From NCBI RefSeq assembly GCF_000515335.1, contig NZ_KI911563.1:1151598-1215597 (forward strand): a DNA stretch of 64,000 bases, in the 5' to 3' direction. The notes under the pieces are model-generated. The model was not told the origin of the DNA. It was given only the letters and a program-made list of their open reading frames with translations, and did no database searches. Shown piece after piece: positions 7,997-16,870 of this stretch (position 1 is the stretch's first letter; every line of letters starts with the position of its first letter). Source of the stretch: Cohnella panacarvi Gsoil 349 (lineage in GTDB: Bacteria; Bacillota; Bacilli; Paenibacillales; Paenibacillaceae). The position numbers and the translations under genes were made by a program.

Positions 7997-9844
7997 TTGC
8001 AATCGTTCGAGCCTGCTCTAGAACCCGATTTCGCCGAGAATTCGGTCGAACAGCAGTCCTTAAGCTCCGCGCAAGAGCATCAGACCGGCCAACCTGCTAC
8101 ATCCGCGCCTCTAGGCTCCGCGACATCGTTCATCGATCCGAATCCCCGCAAGCTGAATCCGCTTGTCGATCTGCATATCGACCGAAGCGCCTTCGAGGAG
8201 CTGGACCGGCGCGTTCAACGCAACGGCCCGTGGGACGACTGGACGTTGTACCAGATGGCGCTGGAAGCCGAAGAAACCGAGCTAGTGGCCGATTTCCACG
8301 CGCTGCAATGCGTGAAGTCGCTTCCTCGTTTCGAACCGCTGCCCCATCAAGTCGAAACCGCGCGCAAAGTACTGCAGAACATGCGCGGCCGAGCGATACT
8401 AGCGGACGAAGTCGGACTCGGCAAAACGATCGAGGCCGGCTTGATTCTGAAAGAATATTTAATTCGCGGGCTTGTCAAACGCGCCTTGATCCTCGTTCCC
8501 GCTTCTTTGGTGCTGCAGTGGGTGCGCGAGCTTAACGGCAAATTCGATATTCCCGCCGTGGCCCAGAAGAAGGAATATTCGTGGAACAACGATATCGTCG
8601 TCGCCTCGATGGACACCGCCAAACGCGAGCCGAACCGTGCGATGCTGCTTGAAGCCGAATTCGATATGCTCATCGTGGACGAAGCCCATAAGCTCAAAAA
8701 CAAACGCACGAGCAACTACCAATTCGTGGGCGGGCTTCGCAAAAAATATTGCTTGCTCTTGACCGCGACGCCCGTGCAGAACGACCTGTCCGAACTATAC
8801 AACTTAATTACGCTGCTGAAGCCCGGTCAACTCGGCGGCGAAGGCGACTTCGCTTCCAATTTCGTGCAGGATCGGCGAGTCCCTAAGAACGAAGAGAAGC
8901 TGCAAGAGGCGCTCAGCCAAGTGATGATCCGCAATCGGCGCTCGGACGGCGGCGTTCACTTCACCGAGCGCCACGTAACCAACGTCCCGCTTAGGCTGTC
9001 GCCCGAAGAGATGGCTCTGTACGAAGGGGTTACCTCCTACGTTCGCACTCATGTCAAAGCGGAGACGGGCATGGATTTGACGAGCATGCTCTCTCTCGTG
9101 ACGCTTCAGCGCGAGGTGTGCTCCAGCCGCGACGCCGTCTTCTTGACGCTCATTAATCTATTCAAAAAGACGGGCGAGGACTCCCCGCTGCGCGCCCGAA
9201 TATGGGAGCTTGTCGCGCTGATCAAGAGCATCAAGTCGAACACGAAGGCGCAGAAGACGATGGAACTGATCCGGAGCATCGACGATAAAGTCATCGTCTT
9301 CACCGAGTACCGCGCGACGCAAGAATACTTGCTGAAGTTTTTCAAGGAGCACGACTTGTCCGCCGTGCCTTACCGCGGCGGTATGAACCGGGGCAAGAAG
9401 GACTGGATGATGGATCTGTTCCGCAGAAGGGCGCAGGTGATGGTCGCCACCGAGGCCGGGGGCGAAGGCATCAACCTGCAATTCTGCAACCATATCGTTA
9501 ATTTCGACCTTCCGTGGAACCCGATGAGGGTCGAACAGCGAATCGGCCGCGTCCATCGGCTCGGCCAATCCAAGGACGTCCGCATCTTTAATCTGTGCAC
9601 GTTAGGGACGATCGAAGAACATATCGTACACCTGCTCCATGAAAAAATCAATATGTTCGAGCTGGTCATCGGAGAACTGGACGAGATCATTCAGCAGCTT
9701 GAAAAAGAAGAGCCTCTCGAACGCAGAATCGCGCAGATGGTGCTTGAATCGGCGGACGGCGACGAGCTCCGCCGGAGAATGGACGGCATCGGAGAAAAGC
9801 TGCTTGTCGTCAAGCAACGCGAGGGACGGGAGAAACCGCGATGA
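7997..9844 (+). CDS. yqhH: SNF2-family DNA/RNA helicase-like ATPase, YqhH type
   Basis: A 615-residue SNF2/RapA-like translocase. Helicase motifs are clear: LADEVGLGKTIEAG (about 135-148), DEAH (228-231), LTATP, the late ATEAGGEGINLQ segment and the QRIGRVHRLGQ arginine-finger motif. The first 110 residues are a variable N-terminus and the last 60 a charged helical tail. The start is TTG at 7997, placed by AGGAGGA seven bases upstream. It overlaps the next gene by four bases (ATGA), so the two are translationally coupled. The B. subtilis counterparts YqhH and YqhG are likewise paired. The substrate and role of YqhH are not established; SNF2 proteins generally remodel protein-nucleic acid complexes. 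Confidence 0.9.
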   Translation: MQSFEPALEPDFAENSVEQQSLSSAQEHQTGQPATSAPLGSATSFIDPNPRKLNPLVDLHIDRSAFEELDRRVQRNGPWDDWTLYQMALEAEETELVADFHALQCVKSLPRFEPLPHQVETARKVLQNMRGRAILADEVGLGKTIEAGLILKEYLIRGLVKRALILVPASLVLQWVRELNGKFDIPAVAQKKEYSWNNDIVVASMDTAKREPNRAMLLEAEFDMLIVDEAHKLKNKRTSNYQFVGGLRKKYCLLLTATPVQNDLSELYNLITLLKPGQLGGEGDFASNFVQDRRVPKNEEKLQEALSQVMIRNRRSDGGVHFTERHVTNVPLRLSPEEMALYEGVTSYVRTHVKAETGMDLTSMLSLVTLQREVCSSRDAVFLTLINLFKKTGEDSPLRARIWELVALIKSIKSNTKAQKTMELIRSIDDKVIVFTEYRATQEYLLKFFKEHDLSAVPYRGGMNRGKKDWMMDLFRRRAQVMVATEAGGEGINLQFCNHIVNFDLPWNPMRVEQRIGRVHRLGQSKDVRIFNLCTLGTIEEHIVHLLHEKINMFELVIGELDEIIQQLEKEEPLERRIAQMVLESADGDELRRRMDGIGEKLLVVKQREGREKPR

Positions 9845-10710
9845 ACACGAAACAGGTGCAGAAATTCGTGCAGGCTTACTGCGACAGCACCGGCTGCCAT
9901 ATCGTCGAGAAGTGTCCCGGCCGCGTCACCGTCAAGCTGTCCCCGGAAGCGGACCGCGCGCTGACGAACCGGCCTTACTATTGGAGCTTCGTCGATCGCA
10001 CGGGCACTCCGCCCGAAACGTTGACCTATTCCTGGTTTTTCGAAGCGCCTTCGGCCGAGGACGGACAATCGTCCCCTCTCTCTTATCTGATGACGCCTGC
10101 CGGCCGGGTCATCCAGGAAGGCGTCTACTTCGGCTCGCGGCGGCTGCAGCAGCTGTTCGACGTCGTCCGCCAAGGCGGCCGCTGCGTGACGTTGTTCGAG
10201 GAGCCCGCGCGCGGCATGGGCGATCCGCTAAGCTCGCAGCCTTACACCGCTTGGCTCGGCGCCAATTTCAAGGTAAGCTTCGCTTGCGACATGAGACGCG
10301 AAGAACTGCACAGCTACGGCGTCTCGCTTGCCACCGGGGTCATAGACGACAAGTTCATGGACCGGCTGCAAGGGCGCAAGCTTACGCCTCGCCTGCCGGC
10401 GAACGTCCATCTGCTCCGTAACGGCCTCTCGCTGCGCAAGGGCATGACCCAATTGGAATCGACGATCGAGCGGAAGCTGAAGAACGCCGACTTCGCTTGG
10501 GCGGCGGAAGCCGAAGAGCGTCGTCAGGACGAGCTTGCGCGAATCGGGCAATACTACGAGCCGTTGCTGAAGAACGAAGACGAAGCGCAGCGAAAGCTGT
10601 TCCTCGAGCGCTTCGAACAGCGCAAGGCGGAGATCGACTGGCAATACCGGCCGAGAATCACGCTTACGACGATCAACTGCGGCATTTTCCACTTGCCCGG
10701 AATCCATTAG
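9841..10710 (+). CDS. yqhG: YqhG family protein, partner of the SNF2 ATPase
   Basis: A 289-residue soluble protein matching the YqhG family in its N-terminal pattern (VQKFVQAYCDSTGCHIVEK, then YYWSFVDRTGTPPETLTYSWFF) and in its position behind YqhH. The ATG overlaps the helicase stop codon by four bases, so the two products are likely made in fixed proportion and may form a complex. The C-terminal third is charged and helical (QRKLFLERFEQRKAEIDW). It has no signal peptide or membrane segment. The biochemical function is unknown for the family. The end includes LTTINCGIFHLPG, after which only a weak GC-rich hairpin separates it from the next gene. Confidence 0.88.
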   Translation: MNTKQVQKFVQAYCDSTGCHIVEKCPGRVTVKLSPEADRALTNRPYYWSFVDRTGTPPETLTYSWFFEAPSAEDGQSSPLSYLMTPAGRVIQEGVYFGSRRLQQLFDVVRQGGRCVTLFEEPARGMGDPLSSQPYTAWLGANFKVSFACDMRREELHSYGVSLATGVIDDKFMDRLQGRKLTPRLPANVHLLRNGLSLRKGMTQLESTIERKLKNADFAWAAEAEERRQDELARIGQYYEPLLKNEDEAQRKLFLERFEQRKAEIDWQYRPRITLTTINCGIFHLPGIH

Positions 10711-10741
10711 TTCGACACGAAAAATGAATCGTTCGGATTAG

Positions 10742-10778
10742 CGCCGCGCTGACAGGTTTCAACAGCTTCGGCGCGGCG
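10742..10778 (+). terminator. Weak GC-rich hairpin after yqhG
   Basis: CGCCGCGC (10742-10749) pairs with GCGCGGCG (10771-10778). No T-run follows, so it is at best an imperfect terminator. A TACAAT sequence at 10786-10791 could be the -10 element of the next gene. Confidence 0.35.
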
Positions 10779-10826
10779 TGTCCGCTACAATGATGCCAAA
10801 ATCACGTAAAGCAGGTGCGACCGTTC

Positions 10827-11702
10827 ATGCGAATACGCTCATTGCTCGTCATCGCCGCGATCACCTTGGCGGCGTTCGTTCACTTCCCTCCTCACGCCGC
10901 GGCTTCGCCGGATCATGAGAACGCGCAGACTCCTTCCAAGCTCGAGCTGCAAATCGCGGAATGGGTCGACGCTTTGGCGAAGCAGAAGCCGTTCGCGGCT
11001 TGGCAATCGGCCGATCCGCAGATCGAAGCGCTCGGGCCGGGGACGCATAGCTGGCTCGTGCTGTTCACCCAAGCCGGCGAGAACATCGGCTACATGGTCG
11101 TGAACGCCGCTTTGGACGGGTCGTTCAAGCTTGGCGAATACGGCCTTGGCCCATATCCGCTGTTCTCCTACGAGCTGCTGAAGCAGTCGTTAACGAACGG
11201 CGGAATGCTCTCGTCCAGCGAACCGTTGCCGGCAGCGGTCACGAAGATTTACGTTCATCCCTTCGCGGCAGCCTGGGAAGTCAGAATCGGCGAAGAAACG
11301 TATTATTTGGACGCCAAGACAGCGGAACAATTGCCGCTTGACGAGCGAACCTTCCCGGAACTGTTTCCGACGGAATATCAACGGCTTGCCTCCGTCGCGG
11401 ACGCGGATCGCAGCAAGCGGCTGCGGCTGAATCCAGCGTTCGACGTATACGAACGTCTTCCGTGGCTCATGAAAGAGACCCCTTTCCCGGCGAAAGAGGT
11501 CTCTAAGCTGCAAGCCCGCTTGGATAAGCGGCAGCACTTGCGTTATGTAACGGAACCGCTTGGCGATAAGATGCTTTATGCGCTTTCCGTGGTCGGTTAT
11601 CAGCGCTGGGCCAGCGGTCGCGTCGATGTGGCGCTGGATATGAACGGCCAGCGGTTTATTCCGCTTAGCACGCTAGATCAAGACGGCTTGTTTTATCGAT
11701 AA
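10827..11702 (+). CDS. Secreted protein of unknown function
   Basis: The protein begins MRIRSLLVIAAITLAAFV and continues to an Ala-rich cleavage region (HAAASP), a good Sec signal peptide; the mature part is about 265 residues. I chose ATG 10827 because AGGTG lies nine bases upstream; the in-frame GTG at 10815 would sit on top of that site. The mature region has no cysteine motif, lipobox or obvious catalytic signature. Features include a Gly-Pro-Gly-Thr-His-Ser-Trp-Leu-Val turn and a C-terminal Trp-Ala-Ser-Gly-Arg-Val-Asp segment. It follows yqhHG in the same direction but with its own likely promoter. I do not recognise the family. Confidence 0.75.
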   Translation: MRIRSLLVIAAITLAAFVHFPPHAAASPDHENAQTPSKLELQIAEWVDALAKQKPFAAWQSADPQIEALGPGTHSWLVLFTQAGENIGYMVVNAALDGSFKLGEYGLGPYPLFSYELLKQSLTNGGMLSSSEPLPAAVTKIYVHPFAAAWEVRIGEETYYLDAKTAEQLPLDERTFPELFPTEYQRLASVADADRSKRLRLNPAFDVYERLPWLMKETPFPAKEVSKLQARLDKRQHLRYVTEPLGDKMLYALSVVGYQRWASGRVDVALDMNGQRFIPLSTLDQDGLFYR

Positions 11703-11705
11703 CGC

Positions 11706-11948
11706 TCATTGCGACGGCGTCTCCGCCACCGAATCCTTGGTCCGCGCTTCGGCGCGGCTCTTGTGTTTGCGCAGCTCCAATTGACCCCACCACATGCTGA
11801 CGCCGAAAGGAAGAACGCCGAACCATCTCGTTGCCCAAGGTTCGCGCCGCTGCTTTCTCGCTTGCCGGATTTCCGCCGCTTCCGGCGACCAATACGCTAC
11901 GGCTCTCTCCGTCATGTACTTCAGGTAATCGTCCTTTTTTTCGCCCAT
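11706..11948 (-). CDS. yqzE: YqzE-like small protein
   Basis: An 80-residue protein with the YqzE pattern: DDYLKYMTERAVAYW near the start, a basic RQARKQRREPW block, then TRWFGVLPFGVSMWW. In B. subtilis yqzE lies near the comG operon and the yqhH/yqhG pair; here it is also close to yqhHG, which supports the assignment. AGAGGAG on the minus strand is nine bases before the ATG at 11948, so the three upstream in-frame ATGs are unlikely starts. The hydrophobic GVLPFGVSMWW segment could touch the membrane. Function is unknown. It converges on the secreted-protein gene with only three bases between stops. Confidence 0.75.
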   Translation of the reverse strand: MGEKKDDYLKYMTERAVAYWSPEAAEIRQARKQRREPWATRWFGVLPFGVSMWWGQLELRKHKSRAEARTKDSVAETPSQ

Positions 11949-12109
11949 GATCATCATCTCCTCTGGTTCTAGCATGCCCGCTTCCCGCCTTCGCCAAACG
12001 CCCATTTGCTCTCGTCACTTACTCGTTGGCGATCAGGCGTGCATGAGCGCCGCTAATCTAAGCCACGATAGGAAGGTAAACTTTCTTATCGAACGGAGTC
12101 GATACAACG

Positions 12110-12826
12110 ATGATTCGAGCGATTATGGCGGGTTGCGCTCTGCTGCTGCTCGTCGGCTGGCGAGTGCCCGAACCCGTGGAGATCCATAGACAGGCAAACC
12201 GGGAATTACAGGCCGATACCCCGGACATTCGCCGCGCATTGCCGACGGCGGACATATTGATCGATGCAGGGCATGGAGGAATCGACGGCGGCACTCAATG
12301 GGGCGATATGCTGGAGAAGGACATTAATTTAGCCATTACGCGCAAGCTGTATTTGCTGCTTCGGAGCAAAGGGCTTGTCGTCGTCTTGAACCGAACGGGA
12401 GATTACGCGCTCAGCGACGATAACCGGTGGCATCTGTCGCGCTCTCGGCATCGCCGCGACTTGACGCAACGACGCGGGCTTGCGGACGAAATTATCGCGA
12501 ATTTGTTCGTAAGCGTCCATGTGAACTGGGCTTCGAACAATAGCAGGAGCGGACCTGTCGTTATTCATAAAGCCGAAGGCCATAGCGCTTTGCTCGCGGC
12601 GACGATCCAGAGCAGCCTGAATCAACAGCAAGGCAAACGCAGATTGCCTCAAATCGCCAATCAATTTTATTTGCTGAATCGCGTGCCGGCCCCGAGCGTC
12701 ATCGTCGAATCGGCGTACCTAAGCAATCCGGCGGATCGCGCCATGCTGTCGTCTTCCCCGGGGCAAACCCGTATCGCCGCCGCGATCGCCAACGGCATTG
12801 TCGCTTATTTGTGCTTGTCGCCGTGA
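12110..12826 (+). CDS. cwlD: N-acetylmuramoyl-L-alanine amidase, CwlD type
   Basis: A 238-residue amidase_3 enzyme that cleaves the bond between muramic acid and its peptide in cell-wall peptidoglycan. A short hydrophobic N-terminus serves as export signal. Zinc ligands and catalytic residues are visible: IDAGHGG (His), LEKDINL (Glu), VSVHVN (His) and VIVESAYLSN (catalytic Glu). The length is close to B. subtilis CwlD (237), which makes muramic-delta-lactam in spore cortex, so this is the best guess for its role. The ATG at 12110 has GGAGT upstream. The last 22 bases overlap the 3' end of the convergent polysaccharide deacetylase gene. Confidence 0.85.
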   Translation: MIRAIMAGCALLLLVGWRVPEPVEIHRQANRELQADTPDIRRALPTADILIDAGHGGIDGGTQWGDMLEKDINLAITRKLYLLLRSKGLVVVLNRTGDYALSDDNRWHLSRSRHRRDLTQRRGLADEIIANLFVSVHVNWASNNSRSGPVVIHKAEGHSALLAATIQSSLNQQQGKRRLPQIANQFYLLNRVPAPSVIVESAYLSNPADRAMLSSSPGQTRIAAAIANGIVAYLCLSP

Positions 12827-13617
12827 ACCGGAGTCGGAGGCGAAGTCAGCATGCCGGAGACAGGAATGAAATTCGCATCTTTCATTAATCCGGGTATCGC
12901 GCCGCGCAGCATTCCCGAAGTGATCATTCCCGGAGGACCGACGTGCCCGATCGCGACGCAGCGTTCGTGGTTTTGAAGAAACTTCTTCACTTCGCCGATT
13001 TGCCGCGAAACGTGATGCGGCGTGTAGACATCATCCAGGAACACGTTATTATGAAGCGTCTGCACGCCTAGCTCTGCGGCTACTTTCGGCACGACCGTGC
13101 GATAGGACGTTCTGCTGTCAAGGAAAAATAATCCTCTCTCCTTGCACACTCGCAGCACGACTTTCATGACCCGTTCGTCGGACGTCGCTTTCGAGCCCAT
13201 ATGGTTGTTCATGCCGATCGCATGAGGCACGTCGTCGATCGCCGCTTCAACGCGCTTGCGGATTTCCCCATCCGTTAAATCGGTCATGATCGCGCCCGGT
13301 CCAAGCCAGCTGCGTTTGCCATGCATCGGTTCCATCGGCAGATGGACGATAACGTCATGACCTTTGCGGAAAGCCTCCTCGGCGTCCTTTTTCGTCGTCG
13401 GAAGGAACGGCATGACCGCAACCGTGATTTTGACCGGTAAATCCAGCATTTGCTCCGTGCCTTTCATCGCGTTGCCGAAATCGTCGATGACGATCGCGAT
13501 TCGCTTATCCATCCCCGCTTGCTCTTGGCCCGCCGCGCTCGACCGGAGATGTCCGGACAGCACGCTTCCGAGCAAGGCTACGGTTAATACGAGCGATTTG
13601 CCTCTGTTCATTCTCAC
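12805..13617 (-). CDS. Divergent polysaccharide deacetylase family protein
   Basis: A 270-residue exported protein with a signal peptide (KSLVLTVALLGSVLSG). The mature domain begins IAIVIDDFGN, with the Asp-Asp of the family, and carries VIVHLPMEP, GMNNHMGS and the late HVGPPG motif. This is the DUF610/YibQ-like 'divergent polysaccharide deacetylase' fold, related to NodB enzymes and expected to act on cell-wall or exported glycans; the substrate is unknown. The start is GTG at 13617 with AAGGAAGG nine bases upstream. It converges on and overlaps cwlD, another wall enzyme, although they are on opposite strands. Confidence 0.85.
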   Translation of the reverse strand: MRMNRGKSLVLTVALLGSVLSGHLRSSAAGQEQAGMDKRIAIVIDDFGNAMKGTEQMLDLPVKITVAVMPFLPTTKKDAEEAFRKGHDVIVHLPMEPMHGKRSWLGPGAIMTDLTDGEIRKRVEAAIDDVPHAIGMNNHMGSKATSDERVMKVVLRVCKERGLFFLDSRTSYRTVVPKVAAELGVQTLHNNVFLDDVYTPHHVSRQIGEVKKFLQNHERCVAIGHVGPPGMITSGMLRGAIPGLMKDANFIPVSGMLTSPPTPVHGDKHK

Positions 13618-13795
13618 CGTTACGAACCTTCCTTCTTGCGGTATTCATCGAATAAATTAAGGATTCCTACAAATGGAAGGATTTATTACCGAATGAACAA
13701 ATCAAGTTAACTTTTTACTTATATGTTGATTAGTAGAAATCGCAATGTTATGATTTCAGTTGAAAGATCGGCAAAGAGCTCATCTTATTCCGGTT

Positions 13796-13898
13796 TGTAA
13801 GCGGTTACCGAAAGGAGTGAACAGGTTCGTCGGAACAAAGGTCGTAAACGGAGTATAAAATGTCGTTTTTTTTTGCTTGGTGTAGAAAACGTTTTCTA
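13796..13898 (+). promoter_or_regulatory. Two catabolite/LacI-type operator candidates before the GH5 gene
   Basis: The 350 bases before the GH5 gene hold TGTAAGCGGTTACC (13796-13809), which fits the CcpA cre consensus at all but the last base. They also hold a perfect palindrome, TAGAAAACGTTTTCTA (13883-13898), of the central-CG type read by LacI/CcpA-family proteins. Both point to carbon-source control of the glucanase. I cannot place a -10/-35 with certainty. Confidence 0.55.
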
Positions 13899-13969
13899 AC
13901 TTAATTATTGTGCGCCTTCTCTCTCCTTTCGCAACTCATTATCCATATCCATACAAGGAGGCTTTGCAT

Positions 13970-16804
13970 GTGAACGCATCGATTAGAAAACCGTTGGTTG
14001 CCTTTTTGCTAATTGTCTCCATGATCGTTTCCTCATTCTCGATAACCGCAAGCGCGAACGAGCCGACTGCTTCCTCCGCCCACCTTCTTGGAAACGATGC
14101 CGTGAAAAAACCGTCCGTGGGAGGAGAGCTCCAACTCCTCGTGCAAGACGGCGTCATGACGCTGTGCGATAAGTACGGCGACCCGATTCAGCTGCGCGGC
14201 ATGAGTACGCACGGGCTGCAATGGTTCCCGGATATCGTGAACGATAACGCTTTCTCCTCGCTGAGCAACGATTGGGAATCCAACGTGATCCGCCTCGCGA
14301 TGTACGTCGGGGAATCGGGTTATGCGTCGAATCCCGCTCTACAAGACAAAGTGATCGAAGGCATCGACTACGCGATCGCAAACGACATGTACGTCATCGT
14401 GGATTGGCACGTTCACGCGCCGGGAGACCCGAACGACCCGACCTATGCCGGCGCCATGGACTTTTTCAGAGACATCTCGACTCAATACCCTAACGATCCG
14501 CACATCCTGTACGAGCTCGCCAACGAGCCGAACAGCACCGCGCCGGGGGTTACGAACGACGCCGCAGGCTGGGCGGCGGTCAAAAGCTACGCCGAGCCGA
14601 TCATCGATATGCTGCGCGAAAGCGGCAACGGCAATATCGTCATTGTCGGCAGTCCGAACTGGAGCCAGCGCGCGGATTTAGCCGCCGACAATCCGATCGA
14701 CGATGACAAGACGATGTACACGGTGCATTTCTACACCGGAACGCATAAGCCGGCCGCCGACAGCTCGGATCGGAATAACGTCATGAGCAACGCGCGTTAC
14801 GCGCTCGAGCGCGGCATCGCTCTATTCGCCACGGAATGGGGCACGAGCGAAGCAAGCGGCAATAACGGGCCGTTCCTGAAAGAGGCCGATCAATGGCTGG
14901 CGTTCTTGAACGGGAATAACTTCAGTTGGGTGAACTGGTCTCTAACGCACAAGAACGAGACATCGGCCGCCTTTACTCCGTTCGAGTTGGGCAAATCGGA
15001 AGCGACCAGCCTTGACCCGGGCAACGATAAAGCATGGAGCATCCCCGAGCTTAGCGCGTCCGGCGAATACGTGCGCGCGCGCATCAAAGGCATCGCCTAC
15101 GAGCCGATCGATCGCACGCCGCGCGAGCCATTCAAAACGACGATCTGGGACTTCAACGACGGCACGACGCAAGGATTCGGCATTAACGCCGATAGTCCCG
15201 TCAAGACCGGCATCGCCGTCACGGCTAACGCGCGCCAAGCTTTGGAAATTTCCGGACTTAGCGGCAGCACGGATATATCCGAGGGCAATTACTGGGCTAA
15301 CGTCAGGTTGTCCGCGGACGGCTCGGGCGCCCGACCGGATCTGCTCGGGGCGAACGCGTTGACGATCGACGTCATCTCGCAGGCTCCGACGACCGTCTCG
15401 ATTGCCGCGATTCCGCAGAACGCAACCTACGGCTGGGCGAATCCGACCCGCGCGATACAAGTCGTGCTGGACGCGGCGGATTTGAAAGACGGACAATACG
15501 CGGAGACGTTGACGATCACGGGAGACGATTCTCCGAACTTCCGATCGATCGCGGAAGACGCCGAGCATAGCGTGATGAGCAACCTCATTCTGTTCGTGGG
15601 CTCTTCGGAATCCGACACCGTCTCCCTCGATAACATTACCGTTTCCGGAACCCGCGCCGTAGCCGATCAACCGATCGTCCACGCGCCGCTCGGAACGCCG
15701 ACGCTTCCTTCCGATTTCGAGAACGATACGCGGCAAGGCTGGAACTGGGACGGCGGCTCGGGCGTAAAGAACGCGATTACGATCGGCCAAGCGAACGGCT
15801 CCAAAGCGCTGTCCTGGGAAGTCGCCTATCCCGAGGTTAAACCGGCGGACGGCTGGGCTTCCGCGCCGAGGATCGTACTCGGCGGCATTAACGCGACGCG
15901 CGGCGCGAACGACCGGCTGCTGTTCGACTTCTATCTCGATCCCGTTCGCGCTTCGTCGGGCACGTTGTCGATCAACCTGGCCTTTGCTCCGCCTAGCTTA
16001 GGCTACTGGGCGCAAACGGCGAGCAATTTCGATATTCCGCTGACTTCGCTGGCATCGGCAGCGAGAACGCCCGACGGCCTGTATCGCTATGTAGCCAGCT
16101 TTGACCTGACCCGGATTTCGGATCATAAAACGATTGCCCCAGACACGCTTCTTCGCGATATTACCGTCGTCGTCGCGGACGTCGACAGCGACTTTGCCGG
16201 ACGTATGTACATCGATAACGTCCGGTTCGGCAATGCTCCTGCGACCGCACCTCATTCCTCGTTCGTCGACGTGAACGATTGGTCCGCGCCGTTCGTCCAG
16301 TTCCTCGCGGATCGCGAGCTTGTTCATGGCGTCGGCGGGCAACGCTACGCTCCGAATCGAGAGATCACGAGAGCGGAATTCGTCCGACTGCTCGCCAATC
16401 TGAACGGCGCGGATCTTCGCGCGGATGCTCGGACCGGCTTTAGCGACGTGGATTCCAACGACTGGTTTAACGGGGCCGTCGCGTGGGCGGTCGAGAACGG
16501 CCTTATTGAAGGAGAAGCCGGCCGATTCCATCCGAACGCCGCGCTCTCTCGCCAAGACCTCGCCGTCATTCTCGTCAAATTCGCGAGTACATTCGCTCCC
16601 GGCGCTTTGAAAGGCGCCGAGACCGTCGCTCCGTTCGCCGACGAGGACGCAATCGCCGACTATGCCGCTGAGGCCGTGGCCAGCTTACGCGCCGCCGGCA
16701 TCGTCTCCGGCAGAGACGGCAACAGGTTCGACCCGGCAGCCGGTACGACAAGAGGCGAAACGGCGAAATGGCTCGCGCTGTTCATTCAAGCCGGCAATCT
16801 GTAA
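13970..16804 (+). CDS. Cell-surface GH5 endoglucanase with two CBMs and three SLH domains
   Basis: A 944-residue modular hydrolase for beta-1,4-glucan (cellulose-type) chains. In order: signal peptide (1-30); GH5 domain (about 55-370) with acid/base Glu186 in ELANEPN and nucleophile Glu289 in FATEWG; two modules resembling CBM17/28 (about 390-575 and 575-760), each opening with a Trp-Asp or Phe-Glu-Asn-Asp segment; and three S-layer homology repeats (763-944), which bind pyruvylated wall polymer and keep the enzyme on the cell. The start is GTG 13970, eight bases after AAGGAGG; an upstream in-frame start lacks a ribosome site. It converges on the sugar-binding lipoprotein gene and is separated from it by a strong terminator. 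Exact specificity (cellulose, beta-glucan or mannan) cannot be read. Confidence 0.9.
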   Translation: MNASIRKPLVAFLLIVSMIVSSFSITASANEPTASSAHLLGNDAVKKPSVGGELQLLVQDGVMTLCDKYGDPIQLRGMSTHGLQWFPDIVNDNAFSSLSNDWESNVIRLAMYVGESGYASNPALQDKVIEGIDYAIANDMYVIVDWHVHAPGDPNDPTYAGAMDFFRDISTQYPNDPHILYELANEPNSTAPGVTNDAAGWAAVKSYAEPIIDMLRESGNGNIVIVGSPNWSQRADLAADNPIDDDKTMYTVHFYTGTHKPAADSSDRNNVMSNARYALERGIALFATEWGTSEASGNNGPFLKEADQWLAFLNGNNFSWVNWSLTHKNETSAAFTPFELGKSEATSLDPGNDKAWSIPELSASGEYVRARIKGIAYEPIDRTPREPFKTTIWDFNDGTTQGFGINADSPVKTGIAVTANARQALEISGLSGSTDISEGNYWANVRLSADGSGARPDLLGANALTIDVISQAPTTVSIAAIPQNATYGWANPTRAIQVVLDAADLKDGQYAETLTITGDDSPNFRSIAEDAEHSVMSNLILFVGSSESDTVSLDNITVSGTRAVADQPIVHAPLGTPTLPSDFENDTRQGWNWDGGSGVKNAITIGQANGSKALSWEVAYPEVKPADGWASAPRIVLGGINATRGANDRLLFDFYLDPVRASSGTLSINLAFAPPSLGYWAQTASNFDIPLTSLASAARTPDGLYRYVASFDLTRISDHKTIAPDTLLRDITVVVADVDSDFAGRMYIDNVRFGNAPATAPHSSFVDVNDWSAPFVQFLADRELVHGVGGQRYAPNREITRAEFVRLLANLNGADLRADARTGFSDVDSNDWFNGAVAWAVENGLIEGEAGRFHPNAALSRQDLAVILVKFASTFAPGALKGAETVAPFADEDAIADYAAEAVASLRAAGIVSGRDGNRFDPAAGTTRGETAKWLALFIQAGNL

Positions 16805-16816
16805 CGCATGAGCGCA

Positions 16817-16855
16817 CGAAGAGACCTCGCGGGGATTGCCCGCGAGGTCTCTTCG
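16817..16855. terminator. Strong bidirectional hairpin between GH5 and binding-protein genes
   Basis: A 17-bp perfect stem (16817-16833 with 16839-16855) and GATTG loop lie between two converging stop codons, so it can end transcription from both sides. T-runs are poor on either side. Confidence 0.75.
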
Positions 16856-16870
16856 CGCGTTATCGATTGA

